DNA of 64,000 nucleotides, taken from Mesohalobacter salilacus (GTDB lineage Bacteria > Bacteroidota > Bacteroidia > Flavobacteriales > Flavobacteriaceae). Under the pieces are notes generated by a model, which saw only the letters and a program-made list of their open reading frames with translations, had not been told where the DNA came from and did no database searches. The stretch covers positions 1-64,000 of the forward strand of contig RRZV01000071.1 in NCBI GenBank assembly GCA_003931895.1, written 5' to 3'. Made by a program: the position numbers and the translations under genes. Shown here in pieces: positions 27,493 through 36,927 of the stretch (within the stretch, counting starts at the first letter, position 1; each line of letters starts with the position of its first letter).

Positions 27493-28821
27493 TTATTCTT
27501 TAAAAACAAAGCGATAAATATCGTTACCATTAGCAAAAAGCACCAAGGCAATTAGTAAGAAAAACCCTACAATTTGTGCGTATTCTAAAACTTTTTCATT
27601 AGGCTTTCTACCACTGACCATTTCGTAAAGTAAAAATACAACATGTCCGCCATCTAATGCAGGAATGGGTAAAATATTCATAAACGCTAAAATGATTGAA
27701 ATTAAAGCCGTGGTCATCCAAAAGGATTGCCAATCCCAGGCGGGTGGAAATAAACTTCCAATTGCCCCAAAACCACCGACTTGCGTTGCACCTTTTTTGG
27801 TGAAAACATATTTGAACTGTGCTATATAATCTCTTAATGTCCAATAGCCATAACTGACTCCAGAAGTAATACTTTCACCTAAAGAAAAACTTTCATGCTC
27901 AAAACGATCAGCCAATGAATTTTGAACAGCAATACCTATTTTCTTGTCTTCATTTAAAATAATTTCAGAAGTCACTTTATCTAAATCTGAATTGATATAA
28001 GTCAACTGAATGGTGTCTGATTTAGCTTCAGCCACGGCATTTGTAAAATCGTCCCAATATGGCGTTGTTTTTCCATCAACTGCTAAAAGTTTATCTCCTT
28101 TCTGCAATCCTGCCTTTTGGCCAGGTTGATTGGGCAAAACAGAATCTATTATGGGTTCTAACTTAAGACTAAAAGGATACATCACCCCTTTTTGAAATAA
28201 TTGGCTACCCATATCCTCAGGTAAGTTAATAGTTTCTGTATTTCCATCTGGATGCTCAACTTTTATGGTGCTAACATCCCTTAGCATCAAATACTTATTG
28301 ACCTCAGGCTGATTTTTTAACGGTTCGCCATCAATACTCAAAATAACATCTCCATCTTGAAAGCCGTATTCGTATAATACTTCATTAACTGCTAAACCAT
28401 TATCTAAATTTTCCTTGGGAATATAATCTGTGCCCCAAACAAAAAGCACCATAATATAAATAAGAATTCCCACAATAATATTTACAGTAACACCACCTAA
28501 CATAATAATAAGTCGTTGCCAAGCCGGTTTACTTCTAAATTCCCAAGGTTGTGGTGGTTTGGACATTTGCTCTTTATCCATACTTTCATCTATCATTCCG
28601 GCAATTTTCACATAACCACCCAACGGTAACCAACCTATGCCGTAAACCGTTTCACCTATTTTCTTTTTAAACAAAGAAAACTTGACATCAAAAAAGAGGT
28701 AAAATTTTTCAACTTTAGTTTTAAATAGTTTTGCTGGTATAAAGTGGCCTAATTCGTGCAAGACGACTAGGATTGATAAACTTAAAATAAGCTGAGCAGC
28801 TTTTATCCAAAAGGTTTCCAT
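27493..28821 (-). CDS. rseP: RIP metalloprotease, site-2 protease family
   Basis: An inner-membrane zinc protease that cuts transmembrane segments, typically anti-sigma factors or signal-peptide remnants. The 442-residue protein has HELGH at residues 22-26 in the first transmembrane helix (zinc ligands His22, His26, catalytic Glu23), two periplasmic PDZ domains (around GLAVNEVLYEYGFQDGDVILS and NQPGQKAGLQKGDKLLAVDG in pattern) and the C-terminal NILPIPALDGGHV with the third ligand Asp. The layout matches E. coli RseP. It is divergent from the SCO1 gene; no sigma/anti-sigma pair is adjacent. Confidence 0.96.
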   Translation of the reverse strand: METFWIKAAQLILSLSILVVLHELGHFIPAKLFKTKVEKFYLFFDVKFSLFKKKIGETVYGIGWLPLGGYVKIAGMIDESMDKEQMSKPPQPWEFRSKPAWQRLIIMLGGVTVNIIVGILIYIMVLFVWGTDYIPKENLDNGLAVNEVLYEYGFQDGDVILSIDGEPLKNQPEVNKYLMLRDVSTIKVEHPDGNTETINLPEDMGSQLFQKGVMYPFSLKLEPIIDSVLPNQPGQKAGLQKGDKLLAVDGKTTPYWDDFTNAVAEAKSDTIQLTYINSDLDKVTSEIILNEDKKIGIAVQNSLADRFEHESFSLGESITSGVSYGYWTLRDYIAQFKYVFTKKGATQVGGFGAIGSLFPPAWDWQSFWMTTALISIILAFMNILPIPALDGGHVVFLLYEMVSGRKPNEKVLEYAQIVGFFLLIALVLFANGNDIYRFVFKE

Positions 28822-28951
28822 AAAAAATTTTGTATCAAAAAGTTGACAAAAATAGACTTTTATAATTGCATAAAAAAATATGCCTTTTTTTAATTTTCAC
28901 CTTAACAAAATATTGATAGTTTTAATGTCTATAACTCTCTTTGTCATTGGT

Positions 28952-28959
28952 TATCTTTG
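28952..28959 (+). promoter_or_regulatory. Candidate -7 box (TATCTTTG) for the SCO1 gene
   Basis: Exact TAnnTTTG match with only 12 bp to the ATG at 28972, predicting a very short leader. The TTG at 28957 inside this box is not a likely start. Confidence 0.55.
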
Positions 28960-28971
28960 CAAAAAATAAGA

Positions 28972-29646
28972 ATGCTTAAATTTTTTTCAAGATATAAGTT
29001 TATTGCTGTGGTGATGTTTATCCTATCAATTATCATCATCACAATTATTTACAACCTATACAAACCTGAGCCTCGATTAAAAGTCTATCAGCCTAATGAA
29101 TTTACAAAAGAGCTTGTAGATTCTTCTCTACAACGGGTCAGAAAATTTCACCATATCAGTGATTTCAAGCTTATCAACCAATATGGCGATACAATTTCGC
29201 AAGACAATTTCAAAGACAAAATTTACATTACAGACTTCTTTTTCACCACCTGTCAAACCATTTGCCCTATTATGACAAAACATATGGAGCAAATTCAAGC
29301 CGCCTTTAAGAATGATGATGAAGTAATGCTGCTTTCTCATTCTGTAACGCCTCAAATTGATGATGTTGAACGTCTAAAAAAATACGCTGAAGCGCACAAC
29401 GCCATCAAAGGCAAATGGCATCTCGTTACTGGTCTAAAAAAAGACATATATAAGCTAGCACGCCAATCTTACTTCACGACAAAAACCACTGGCGACGGTG
29501 GAAAATACGATATGATTCACACCGAAAACTTCGTGTTGATTGATAAAGAAAAGCGCATTCGCGGCATATACGATGGCACCAACCCCGAAGAAATTGAACA
29601 AGCCATAAAAGACATCAAAATCTTAAAACAAGAATATGCTAAATAA
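28972..29646 (+). CDS. SCO1/SenC family copper-binding protein
   Basis: Delivers copper to, or reduces, the CuA site of cytochrome oxidase, facing the periplasm. From the ATG at 28972 it has 224 residues, with an N-terminal membrane anchor (FIAVVMFILSIIIITIIYNLY) and a thioredoxin-like domain. The copper motif is TTCQTICP (Cys94, Cys98), and the distal ligand is probably the His in DMIHTENFVLID. IYITDFFFTTC and GKWHLVTG fit the family. A TTG 15 bp upstream is rejected as start because it lies in the -7 box. No oxidase genes are adjacent. Confidence 0.94.
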   Translation: MLKFFSRYKFIAVVMFILSIIIITIIYNLYKPEPRLKVYQPNEFTKELVDSSLQRVRKFHHISDFKLINQYGDTISQDNFKDKIYITDFFFTTCQTICPIMTKHMEQIQAAFKNDDEVMLLSHSVTPQIDDVERLKKYAEAHNAIKGKWHLVTGLKKDIYKLARQSYFTTKTTGDGGKYDMIHTENFVLIDKEKRIRGIYDGTNPEEIEQAIKDIKILKQEYAK

Positions 29647-29670
29647 TTTCACATTAAAATGTATTTTACT

Positions 29671-29787
29671 TTGGGCGTTTCTCCCGCCTTATGCGGGAGT
29701 CGGGCTTTCCGTTCCAATATTTTGTTCGTGCCTCACAAAATGATTTCCACTGCCCTGTCTGCCTGGGGTAGAAATCACTAACGCGGG
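29671..29787 (+). repeat. Interspersed two-hairpin repeat, copy A
   Basis: Skeleton in order: TTGGGCGTTT, hairpin CTCCCGC/GCGGGAG (29681-29699), CGGGCTTTCCG (29701-29711), a second weaker inverted repeat (ATTTTGT/ACAAAAT), and ATCACTAACGCGGG (29774-29787). The same order of elements occurs at 43717-43831 and, inverted, at 55854-56024. It fills most of the 340-bp gap between SCO1 and the next gene. Confidence 0.7.
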
Positions 29788-29927
29788 GTTGAAGAAATAT
29801 GTTGAACTTTTACTAATTAAAAACACACAGGAAACAACATTTATTTTTGACCATATATAATATTTTAACATTTAAAACTTGTATTTTACTAAAAATATAG
29901 TTAATATTTGTTAACAAATTATTTATT

Positions 29928-30415
29928 ATGATACACAACAACACAACAACTACAAATTTAAGTTTTGTGCTACACTAATACTTCTAATAATGATTGATTT
30001 AGGAGTTTATGCACAAACCACATTGCCTGAAGTTCAGTATTATTATGTAGAAGAAAAAATGCCTGATTTACTTCAACCCACTTCACAAAACAGATTAGCA
30101 GACCATTCTCTAGACCTTACTTTTTCAAGAACTTCTTTACAGTCTTTTTTTGATACAAAAACTGTTTATGTTTATAAAAAAGCTTTTCCAGGAGCCATTA
30201 ATCCTCGTTTGCAAAATAAGTATTTAATTGATGATCAAGATAACGCCATTATAAAACTCACTCATATTACAAATGGCACATTTTATAATTATATCTTAGA
30301 TAATTCTATAGATACTGTAGATTTAGACCTTACAAACTTAAGCTCCGGACAATATATCGTCAATTTGATTTCTGGAGGACAAGTTTTAGATACGCAAAAT
30401 TTAATTAAAAATTAA
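29928..30415 (+). pseudogene. Secreted protein gene with an apparent 1-nt frameshift in the signal peptide
   Basis: The intact frame runs from an ATG at 29990 (141 residues, MIDLGVYAQTT...). Read upstream in the same frame, the sequence encodes NYKFKFCATLILLIMIDLGVYAQ, an obvious signal peptide, but no ATG precedes it in frame. An ATG at 29928 (MIHNN) is two bases out of phase; one base added in the ACA-rich stretch at 29932-29951 would join the two. The gene is thus either frameshifted, mis-sequenced, or started at an unusual codon. The mature part has no known domain; its end (LSSGQYIVNLISGGQVLDTQNL) looks like a short type IX sorting tail. It lies 5 bp before the next secreted-protein gene. 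Confidence 0.55.
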
Positions 30416-30420
30416 AGACC

Positions 30421-31140
30421 ATGAAAACGTTAATAAATTTTATAACACTTTTGATAGTGTGCTGTTCTTATGCTCAAGACCCCCAGTTGTTTCAATATAA
30501 TTGGCGTTTAGAGTCTATAGTTACCGATACAGATTCTTTTATACCTGATTCTAATCCAAATCCAAACACAGGCACATTTAATCATATTATTTTTTTTGAT
30601 CAAAATAATGGTGTTCCTTATTATTTCCAATTTGGTATTTATGGCAGTGTATTTGGTGATGATTTAATTTTTTCTGGTAACCAAAGTTTTGTGATTTCTA
30701 ATGTAACTCTATCGCTTGGCGAAAGTTCTCAAGCATCGTTATTTCTGGTTGATCATTTTTTGTTTGAAGATCAGCTGAATGACCTTTTATATAACCCATA
30801 TACTTACGACTTTAGATATGAAAATGGATTTATCTTCTTAGATATTACAAATAGTGCAGGCAATGTAGTTACCTTTTTTGATAATTTTTTAAGTCAGGAG
30901 GAGTTTTTAAGACAAAATGTAAAAATATATCCTAACCCTGTTGTAAATGATCTGTTTATTGAAAGTAATCAAACAAATATTCAAGAGCTTCTTATTAATG
31001 ATTTAAGCGGAAGAATTGTTTTAAAACAAGACGGTTTAGAAAATAATCAACTTGATGTAAGCAAATTAAGACAAGGAATTTACATTTTAAAAATTAAAAC
31101 TTCTAACGGTCATATAAATAAAAAGATAGTAAAAAAATAA
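30421..31140 (+). CDS. Secreted protein with type IX secretion (Por) sorting domain
   Basis: A 239-residue protein with a signal peptide (MKTLINFITLLIVCCSYAQ) and a C-terminal T9SS type A sorting domain of ~75 residues: VKIYPNPVVNDLFIES at its start, LLINDLSGRIVLKQ in the middle and LRQGIYILKIKTSNG with a Lys-rich end. Such tails direct export across the outer membrane and are then removed. The middle ~140 residues, rich in Asp, Asn and aromatics, match nothing I recognise. It follows the probable frameshifted gene by 5 bp, so the two form an operon of exported proteins ending at a strong terminator. Confidence 0.88.
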   Translation: MKTLINFITLLIVCCSYAQDPQLFQYNWRLESIVTDTDSFIPDSNPNPNTGTFNHIIFFDQNNGVPYYFQFGIYGSVFGDDLIFSGNQSFVISNVTLSLGESSQASLFLVDHFLFEDQLNDLLYNPYTYDFRYENGFIFLDITNSAGNVVTFFDNFLSQEEFLRQNVKIYPNPVVNDLFIESNQTNIQELLINDLSGRIVLKQDGLENNQLDVSKLRQGIYILKIKTSNGHINKKIVKK

Positions 31141-31144
31141 AAAA

Positions 31145-31179
31145 ACCTCAAAGACTCGATAAACACCAATCTTTGAGGT
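31145..31179. terminator. Bidirectional terminator between the T9SS-protein gene and sdhB
   Basis: ACCTCAAAGA (31145-31154) pairs perfectly with TCTTTGAGGT (31170-31179), flanked by an A run on the left. It serves both convergent genes. Confidence 0.7.
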
Positions 31180-31202
31180 CAATATTAATTTTTAAAACAA
31201 AA

Positions 31203-31949
31203 TTACCCCGCCACAGAAGCCGATAAGTATTCTCTGTTCATTCTGGCAATGTTTTCAAGGGAAATGCCTTTAGGACATTCAATTTCGCATGCACCAGTAT
31301 TAGTGCAATTGCCAAAACCTTCTTTATCCATTTGGTCTACCATGTGCATCACACGCTCAGACGCTTCAACTTCACCCTGTGGCAATAAGGCAAACTGAGA
31401 TACTTTAGCAGAGGTAAATAACATCGCAGAAGCATTTTTGCAAGCAGCTACACAAGCCCCGCAACCAATACAAGTTGCGGCATCAAAAGACATGTCTGCT
31501 TTTTCTTTTTCGATAGGTGTGCTATTGGCATCTATGGTATTTCCAGAAGTATTAACAGAAATAAATCCGCCAGCTTGTTGAATTCGATCAAAAGCAGAAC
31601 GGTCAACAATTAAATCTTTTACTATCGGAAAAGCTCTTGCTCTAAAGGGTTCAATCACAATAGTGTCTCCATCTTTAAAACTTCGCATATGGAGTTGACA
31701 AGTCGTTACTCTGTTGCCTGGTCCGTGTGGTTCGCCGTTGATTTGAAGGGAGCAGGTTCCGCAGATGCCTTCTCTACAATCGTGATCAAATTCTACAGGT
31801 TCTTTGCCTTCTCTAACTAAACCATCATTTAAAACGTCAAGCATTTCTAAGAATGACATATCACCTTCAACCTTATCAACATTATAGGTCTCAAAACGAC
31901 CTTTTGTATTTGAGTTTTCTTGTCTCCAAATTTTTAATGTCAGTTTCAT
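31203..31949 (-). CDS. sdhB: Succinate dehydrogenase/fumarate reductase iron-sulfur subunit
   Basis: Carries electrons from the SdhA flavin to quinone in complex II. 248 residues. The N-terminal plant-type ferredoxin domain binds [2Fe-2S] through [12 protein letters not shown]; the C-terminal domain binds [4Fe-4S] and [3Fe-4S] through [13 protein letters not shown] and [15 protein letters not shown]. Third gene of sdhCAB, 18 bp after sdhA. The long, B-type subunit with this cysteine spacing is the usual one in Bacteroidota. Confidence 0.97.
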   Translation of the reverse strand: MKLTLKIWRQENSNTKGRFETYNVDKVEGDMSFLEMLDVLNDGLVREGKEPVEFDHDCREGICGTCSLQINGEPHGPGNRVTTCQLHMRSFKDGDTIVIEPFRARAFPIVKDLIVDRSAFDRIQQAGGFISVNTSGNTIDANSTPIEKEKADMSFDAATCIGCGACVAACKNASAMLFTSAKVSQFALLPQGEVEASERVMHMVDQMDKEGFGNCTNTGACEIECPKGISLENIARMNREYLSASVAG

Positions 31950-31967
31950 TTCAATACAATTTTTTGG

Positions 31968-33971
31968 TTATTTATAACTTCTCGTTTTGAGTTCAATATT
32001 GTCGTAAATTAATTGTTCTTTATGTAGAACAGCATCTTTTGGCTCACCTTTATATTCCCAAGCGGCTACATATCTGAAATTTTCGTCATCTCTTAAAGCT
32101 TCACCTTCAGGTGTTTGATATTCATCTCTAAAGTGACCACCGCAAGATTCATTTCTATGGAGAGCATCTTTAGCAAACAATTCTCCTAATTCTAAGAAAT
32201 CAGCTACACGTGCAGCTTTTTCCAGTTCAGCATTTTTGGCGTCAACTTTTCCAGGTACTCTTACATTGCTATAAAATTCTTCTCTCAATTCTGCAATTTC
32301 TTTAATAGCCGATTTTAAATCTTTTTCATTTCTCGCCATACCACATTTGTTCCACATTATTTTTCCAAGTTTTTTGTGGAAATCATCAACGGGTGTATCG
32401 CCTTTAACATCAATGAATTTTTGAAGTTGGTCTTTGATAGCATTTTCAGCTTCGTCAAAGGCTTTGTGGTCTGTAGGAATTTCACCTGTTTGAATATCAT
32501 CAGATAAATAATCGCCAATGGTATAAGGCAAGACAAAGTATCCATCGGCCAAACCTTGCATTAAGGCAGATGCGCCAAGACGGTTAGCGCCGTGATCAGA
32601 GAAATTGGCTTCTCCAGTGGCATAACAACCAGGAATAGTAGTCATTAGATTATAATCTACCCAAAGTCCACCCATAGTGTAATGCACTGCGGGATAAATC
32701 ATCATAGGTGTTTGATATGGATTTTCATCGATGATTTTTTCATACATTTCAAATAAGTTACCATACTTATTTTCAATGGCTTCATCGCCGAATTTCTTGA
32801 TTTGCTCTTTTGTGGGGTTTTCAATACCTGAACTAAAGGCTTTTTCTTTACCATAACGTTCAATAGCGGCAGCAAAATCCAAATATACAGCTTCGCCTGT
32901 TTTATTAACGCCATAACCAGCATCGCAACGTTCTTTGGCTGCTCTTGAGGCGACATCACGTGGCACTAAGTTCCCGAAAGCCGGATAGCGTCTTTCAAGA
33001 TAATAATCTCTATCTTCTTCTGGAATTTCAGTAGGTTTAAGTTTCCCTGCTCTTATGGCTTCAGCATCTTCTTTTTTTGCAGGCACCCAAATTCGACCGT
33101 CATTTCTTAAAGACTCAGACATTAATGTCAATTTAGATTGCAATTCGCCAGAAACGGGAATACAAGTGGGGTGAATTTGTGTGAAACACGGATTGGCAAA
33201 AAAGGCCCCTTTTTTATGTGCACGCCAAGCAGCAGTCACATTACTTCCCATAGCATTGGTCGATAAAAAGAAAACATTGCCATAACCACCAGAAGCTAAG
33301 ACTACAGCATGAGCAGAATGTCTTTCTATTTCACCACTAATCATATCTCGGGCAATAATTCCTCTTGCTTTGCCATCAATCAAGACCACATCCATCATTT
33401 CGTGACGTGTATAAGATTTTATTTTTCCACGGTTAATTTGTCTATTCATTGCTGAATACGCACCGAGTAAAAGTTGTTGGCCAGTTTGTCCTTTAGCGTA
33501 AAAAGTTCTGGATACCAAAACCCCACCAAAAGAGCGGTTATCAAGTAATCCGCCGTATTCTCTAGCAAATGGCACACCTTGCGCAACACATTGGTCAATG
33601 ATATTCCCAGAAACTTCGGCGAGACGATAAACATTAGCTTCGCGTGAACGGTAATCACCACCTTTTACGGTGTCATAGAATAGTCTGTAATCAGAATCGC
33701 CGTCACCTTGATAGTTTTTTGAAGCATTGATTCCACCTTGAGCTGCAATGGAGTGGGCTCTTCTTGGCGAGTCTTGAAAGCAAAATGTTTTAACGTTGTA
33801 ACCCAATTCGGCCAACGTGGCTGCTGCCGAAGCGCCTGCAAGACCAGTGCCTATCATAATAATATCAATATTTCTCTTGTTCGCAGGATTGACTAGATTA
33901 ATATTGTTTTTATGTTTAGTCCACTTTTGTGCTAATGGACCTTCAGGTATTTTGGCATCTAAAGTTGTCAT
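31968..33971 (-). CDS. sdhA: Succinate dehydrogenase/fumarate reductase flavoprotein subunit
   Basis: Oxidises succinate to fumarate on covalently bound FAD. The 667-residue length is typical of the Bacteroidota/epsilon type. [20 protein letters not shown] is the FAD Rossmann loop (residues ~42-61); the flavinylation motif is [16 protein letters not shown] (His in RAHS); the active-site region includes [25 protein letters not shown] and [21 protein letters not shown] are also conserved. It lies 9 bp after sdhC. Confidence 0.98.
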   Translation of the reverse strand: MTTLDAKIPEGPLAQKWTKHKNNINLVNPANKRNIDIIMIGTGLAGASAAATLAELGYNVKTFCFQDSPRRAHSIAAQGGINASKNYQGDGDSDYRLFYDTVKGGDYRSREANVYRLAEVSGNIIDQCVAQGVPFAREYGGLLDNRSFGGVLVSRTFYAKGQTGQQLLLGAYSAMNRQINRGKIKSYTRHEMMDVVLIDGKARGIIARDMISGEIERHSAHAVVLASGGYGNVFFLSTNAMGSNVTAAWRAHKKGAFFANPCFTQIHPTCIPVSGELQSKLTLMSESLRNDGRIWVPAKKEDAEAIRAGKLKPTEIPEEDRDYYLERRYPAFGNLVPRDVASRAAKERCDAGYGVNKTGEAVYLDFAAAIERYGKEKAFSSGIENPTKEQIKKFGDEAIENKYGNLFEMYEKIIDENPYQTPMMIYPAVHYTMGGLWVDYNLMTTIPGCYATGEANFSDHGANRLGASALMQGLADGYFVLPYTIGDYLSDDIQTGEIPTDHKAFDEAENAIKDQLQKFIDVKGDTPVDDFHKKLGKIMWNKCGMARNEKDLKSAIKEIAELREEFYSNVRVPGKVDAKNAELEKAARVADFLELGELFAKDALHRNESCGGHFRDEYQTPEGEALRDDENFRYVAAWEYKGEPKDAVLHKEQLIYDNIELKTRSYK

Positions 33972-33980
33972 AATCTTATA

Positions 33981-34661
33981 TTATAAATGTGATACATAAT
34001 GAAATATAGCAATAAAAGCAAAGCCCAAAGGAATAACAATTGCAAAAGCTTTGGTAAAAGTTTTTAAGGCTTTAGAATATTTATTGTTGAATCCTACCGA
34101 TTGAAAAGCTGATGAAAATCCATGTAAAAGGTGAAAAATCAAAAATACAAAGGCTAAAACATACAGACCAGTTCTATAAGGGTCGTTAGCAAATTTTTCT
34201 ACTGTTTCCTCATAATATCTAAACTCTCCGTTGTGCATGCCAGACATATCGCCTTCGATATATTTGGTTGTAATCTCTGGTATCCAGAAATCATAAAAGT
34301 GAAGTCCTAAGAATAATAATATTACAATTCCTGATATCAACATGTTTCTAGAAAACCAACTTGAATTAGCAGACCCTTTAAATAATGAATAACCAACATC
34401 ACCTCTGGCTTTTCTGTTCTGAATTTCTAAAATAAAACCCATTACAAAATGAAAAATAACCCCGAAAATAAGAATGGGCTGTAAAACACCTTGCACTAAA
34501 ATATTGGTTCCCATAAAATGAGACCATTCATTGAATGTATCAGGACTAATTACTGATGTGATATTTATAGTAAAATGTTGTGCTAAGAAAACCACTAAAA
34601 ATAGACCTGATAAAGCCATAGCAACTTTTCTGGCAATTGAAGACTTGATAATTCCTCCCAT
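33981..34661 (-). CDS. sdhC: Succinate dehydrogenase cytochrome b subunit
   Basis: Membrane anchor of complex II, binding haem b and quinone. From the ATG at 34661 it has 226 residues and five transmembrane helices, as in the di-haem b558 type: KVAMALSGLFLVVFLAQHF starts helix 1, and the haem-ligand histidines are likely among AQHF, GVIFHFVMGF, GLHFYDFWI and HLLHGFSSAF. An in-frame ATG at 34715 is rejected because a good promoter (34685-34715) would lie inside the coding region. First gene of sdhCAB; divergent from the aconitase gene. Confidence 0.94.
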   Translation of the reverse strand: MGGIIKSSIARKVAMALSGLFLVVFLAQHFTINITSVISPDTFNEWSHFMGTNILVQGVLQPILIFGVIFHFVMGFILEIQNRKARGDVGYSLFKGSANSSWFSRNMLISGIVILLFLGLHFYDFWIPEITTKYIEGDMSGMHNGEFRYYEETVEKFANDPYRTGLYVLAFVFLIFHLLHGFSSAFQSVGFNNKYSKALKTFTKAFAIVIPLGFAFIAIFHYVSHL

Positions 34662-34684
34662 TATAAAATTTTTTAATTTGTCCT

Positions 34685-34715
34685 CAAAAATAAGTTTAAA
34701 ACCACTATTTGCCAA
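34685..34715 (-). promoter_or_regulatory. Promoter of sdhCAB
   Basis: On the minus strand TTG (34713-34715), 20 bp, then TATTTTTG (34685-34692): a full match to the Bacteroidota TTG-N19-21-TAnnTTTG pattern. The predicted transcript would start ~17 nt before the ATG at 34661 and settles the choice of start codon. Confidence 0.65.
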
Positions 34716-34846
34716 CTTTAGAGCTGTTTTTAAATTTAATTTAGAATTGATTTAAACGTTTATGCTTTTCAAGGAGAATTAGTTTTAAAATTTTGTTATT
34801 CTTTTGTTTCCAGACTTTTATAGTTATACATTATGAAAAAAGAATT

Positions 34847-36814
34847 ATGGCAAATTTAAACGTAACACAAAAATTAATAGAATCTCACCTTATAGAAGGC
34901 GAATTGAAGGTTGGACATGAAATTGGTTTAAAAATAGATCATGCCTTATTGCAAGATGCTACAGGCACTTTGGTTCAACTTGAGCTTGAAGCCATGAATT
35001 TAGATCGAGCTAAAACTGAAGTTGCGGTTCAATATGTAGATCACAATCTTTTACAAACCGATTTTAAAAATGCAGATGACCATAGGTTTTTAAAATCAGC
35101 TGCCCAAAGATTTGGGTTATGGTTTAGCCGTCCTGGAAATGGAGTTAGTCATCCAGTTCATATGGAGAGATTTGGCAAACCTGGCAAAACCATGGTTGGC
35201 TCAGATTCGCATACTTGTGCCGCAGGATCATTGGGCATGTTAGCAATCGGAACTGGCGGACTTGATGTTGCTGCCGCCATTGCGGGAAAACCTTATTATG
35301 TAAAAATGCCCGAAGTCATGGGCGTAAAACTGACAGGCAAATTGCCAGATTGGGTGAGTGCAAAAGATGTGATTTTAGAAATGCTTCGCCGTCATGATGT
35401 GAAAGGCGGTGTAGGCAAAATCATTGAATATTACGGCGATGGATTAAAAGAATTGAGTGCTATGGACAGACACGTTATCGCCAATATGGGTGCTGAACTT
35501 GGCGCTACAACGACAGTTTTTCCTAGTGATGAAGAAACCAAAAAGTTTTTAAAATCTCAAGAAAGGGAAGACGACTGGAGTGAATTAAAAGCTGATGAAG
35601 GTTGCGAATACCAATATCATGAAGAAATTGTTTTAGATGACTTAGCACCTCTCATTGCTTTACCGACAAGTCCTGGCAACGTTGTTCCTGTTGAAGAAGT
35701 TGCAGGAAAATCCATTAGTCAAGTTGTTATTGGTTCATCGGCCAATCCAGGATTACGCGATTTTTGGATAGCAGGAAAAATTGTAGAAGGCAAAAGTGTA
35801 AGTCCAGAAGTGAGTTTTGACATCAATCCAACTTCTCGCCAAGTCATGCAAAATATGATTGAAAATAGAACTTTTGCAAACCTAATAACGGCAGGTGCTC
35901 GTTATCACCAATCGGGTTGTATGGGTTGTATAGGTATGGGTCAAGCGCCAGCAAGCGGAACGATCAGTTTACGAACTATGCCAAGAAACTTCCCAGACAG
36001 AAGCGGAACAAAAGATGACCAAGTGCATTTGTGCAGTCCAGAAACCGCAGCCGCATCGGCTTTAACTGGAAAAATTACCGACCCAAGAACTTTGGAAAAA
36101 ACACATGGAATGTCTTATCCAAAATTTGAATACCCAACACACGAATTGATCAATCGCGAAATGCTTGTTGCACCGATAGATGATAATCAATCTGTTGAAC
36201 TTGAAAAAGGTGAAAACATTAAAAGTTTACCTGAAATTCCAAAATTAAAAGACAGTTACCGCGTTCCTGTTTTACTTAAAATGGGTGATAATATTTCTAC
36301 TGATGAAATTCTAAAAGCGGGTGCAGAAGTTTTGCCGTTTAGAAGTAATCTACCTGAAATTAGCAAGTATTCTTTTACGGTAATAGATGATACGTTTTAC
36401 GACCGTGCTTTAGAGTCTAAAGACAGTCATGGCGGTCATGTTGTTGTAGCCAGCGAAAATTATGCACAAGGTTCGAGTAGAGAACATGCCGCTTTAGCGC
36501 CAAAATATTTAGGTCAAGTAGCCGTTTTAGCCAAAAATTATGCTCGAATCGCGTGGCAGAATATGATAAATTTTGGCATTTTACCTCTTGAATTTATAGA
36601 CGAGTCTGATTATGATAAGATTGAGCAAGGTGATGAAATATCACTTGATAATATGATTGAGCAAGTTAGAAATGGCAGTGAAATTAATATTAAACTGATT
36701 AAAGCTTCTGGTGAGGAAAAACAAATCAAGGTTAAACACACCATGAGCGAAAGACAAATTCAGGTTTTGCTTAAAGGAGGTATTATTAATGACTTTAAAG
36801 AAAAATTGAATTAG
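34847..36814 (+). CDS. Aconitate hydratase, Aquifex-type (short form)
   Basis: Interconverts citrate and isocitrate in the TCA cycle. From the ATG at 34847 it has 655 residues, shorter than the ~750-residue mitochondrial type; I recognise it as the putative Aquifex-type aconitase family (TIGR01342-like). [4Fe-4S] cysteines are in GSDSHTCAAGSLGML and YHQSGCMGCIGMGQAPASG; MGDNISTDEILKAG and NYAQGSSREHAALAPKYLG are the C-terminal swivel-domain motifs. An upstream ATG at 34793 (MLFFCFQTF) would add 18 hydrophobic residues with no homology. Divergent from sdhCAB, so two TCA steps share an intergenic control region. Confidence 0.93.
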   Translation: MANLNVTQKLIESHLIEGELKVGHEIGLKIDHALLQDATGTLVQLELEAMNLDRAKTEVAVQYVDHNLLQTDFKNADDHRFLKSAAQRFGLWFSRPGNGVSHPVHMERFGKPGKTMVGSDSHTCAAGSLGMLAIGTGGLDVAAAIAGKPYYVKMPEVMGVKLTGKLPDWVSAKDVILEMLRRHDVKGGVGKIIEYYGDGLKELSAMDRHVIANMGAELGATTTVFPSDEETKKFLKSQEREDDWSELKADEGCEYQYHEEIVLDDLAPLIALPTSPGNVVPVEEVAGKSISQVVIGSSANPGLRDFWIAGKIVEGKSVSPEVSFDINPTSRQVMQNMIENRTFANLITAGARYHQSGCMGCIGMGQAPASGTISLRTMPRNFPDRSGTKDDQVHLCSPETAAASALTGKITDPRTLEKTHGMSYPKFEYPTHELINREMLVAPIDDNQSVELEKGENIKSLPEIPKLKDSYRVPVLLKMGDNISTDEILKAGAEVLPFRSNLPEISKYSFTVIDDTFYDRALESKDSHGGHVVVASENYAQGSSREHAALAPKYLGQVAVLAKNYARIAWQNMINFGILPLEFIDESDYDKIEQGDEISLDNMIEQVRNGSEINIKLIKASGEEKQIKVKHTMSERQIQVLLKGGIINDFKEKLN

Positions 36815-36914
36815 TTAAACAGGTTATTTTAGTTTCATAAGAAAATAATGATTTGGCTTTCGTTAACCTATTCCCAAATATTTATTTTTAAAATTCCTAT
36901 TATATGGTTTTGAA

Positions 36915-36922
36915 TATATTTG
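36915..36922 (+). promoter_or_regulatory. -7 box (TATATTTG) 5 bp from the TPR gene ATG
   Basis: Exact TAnnTTTG match; only CTTTT separates it from the ATG at 36928. A transcript from this box would start at or beside the start codon. Confidence 0.55.
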
Positions 36923-36927
36923 CTTTT

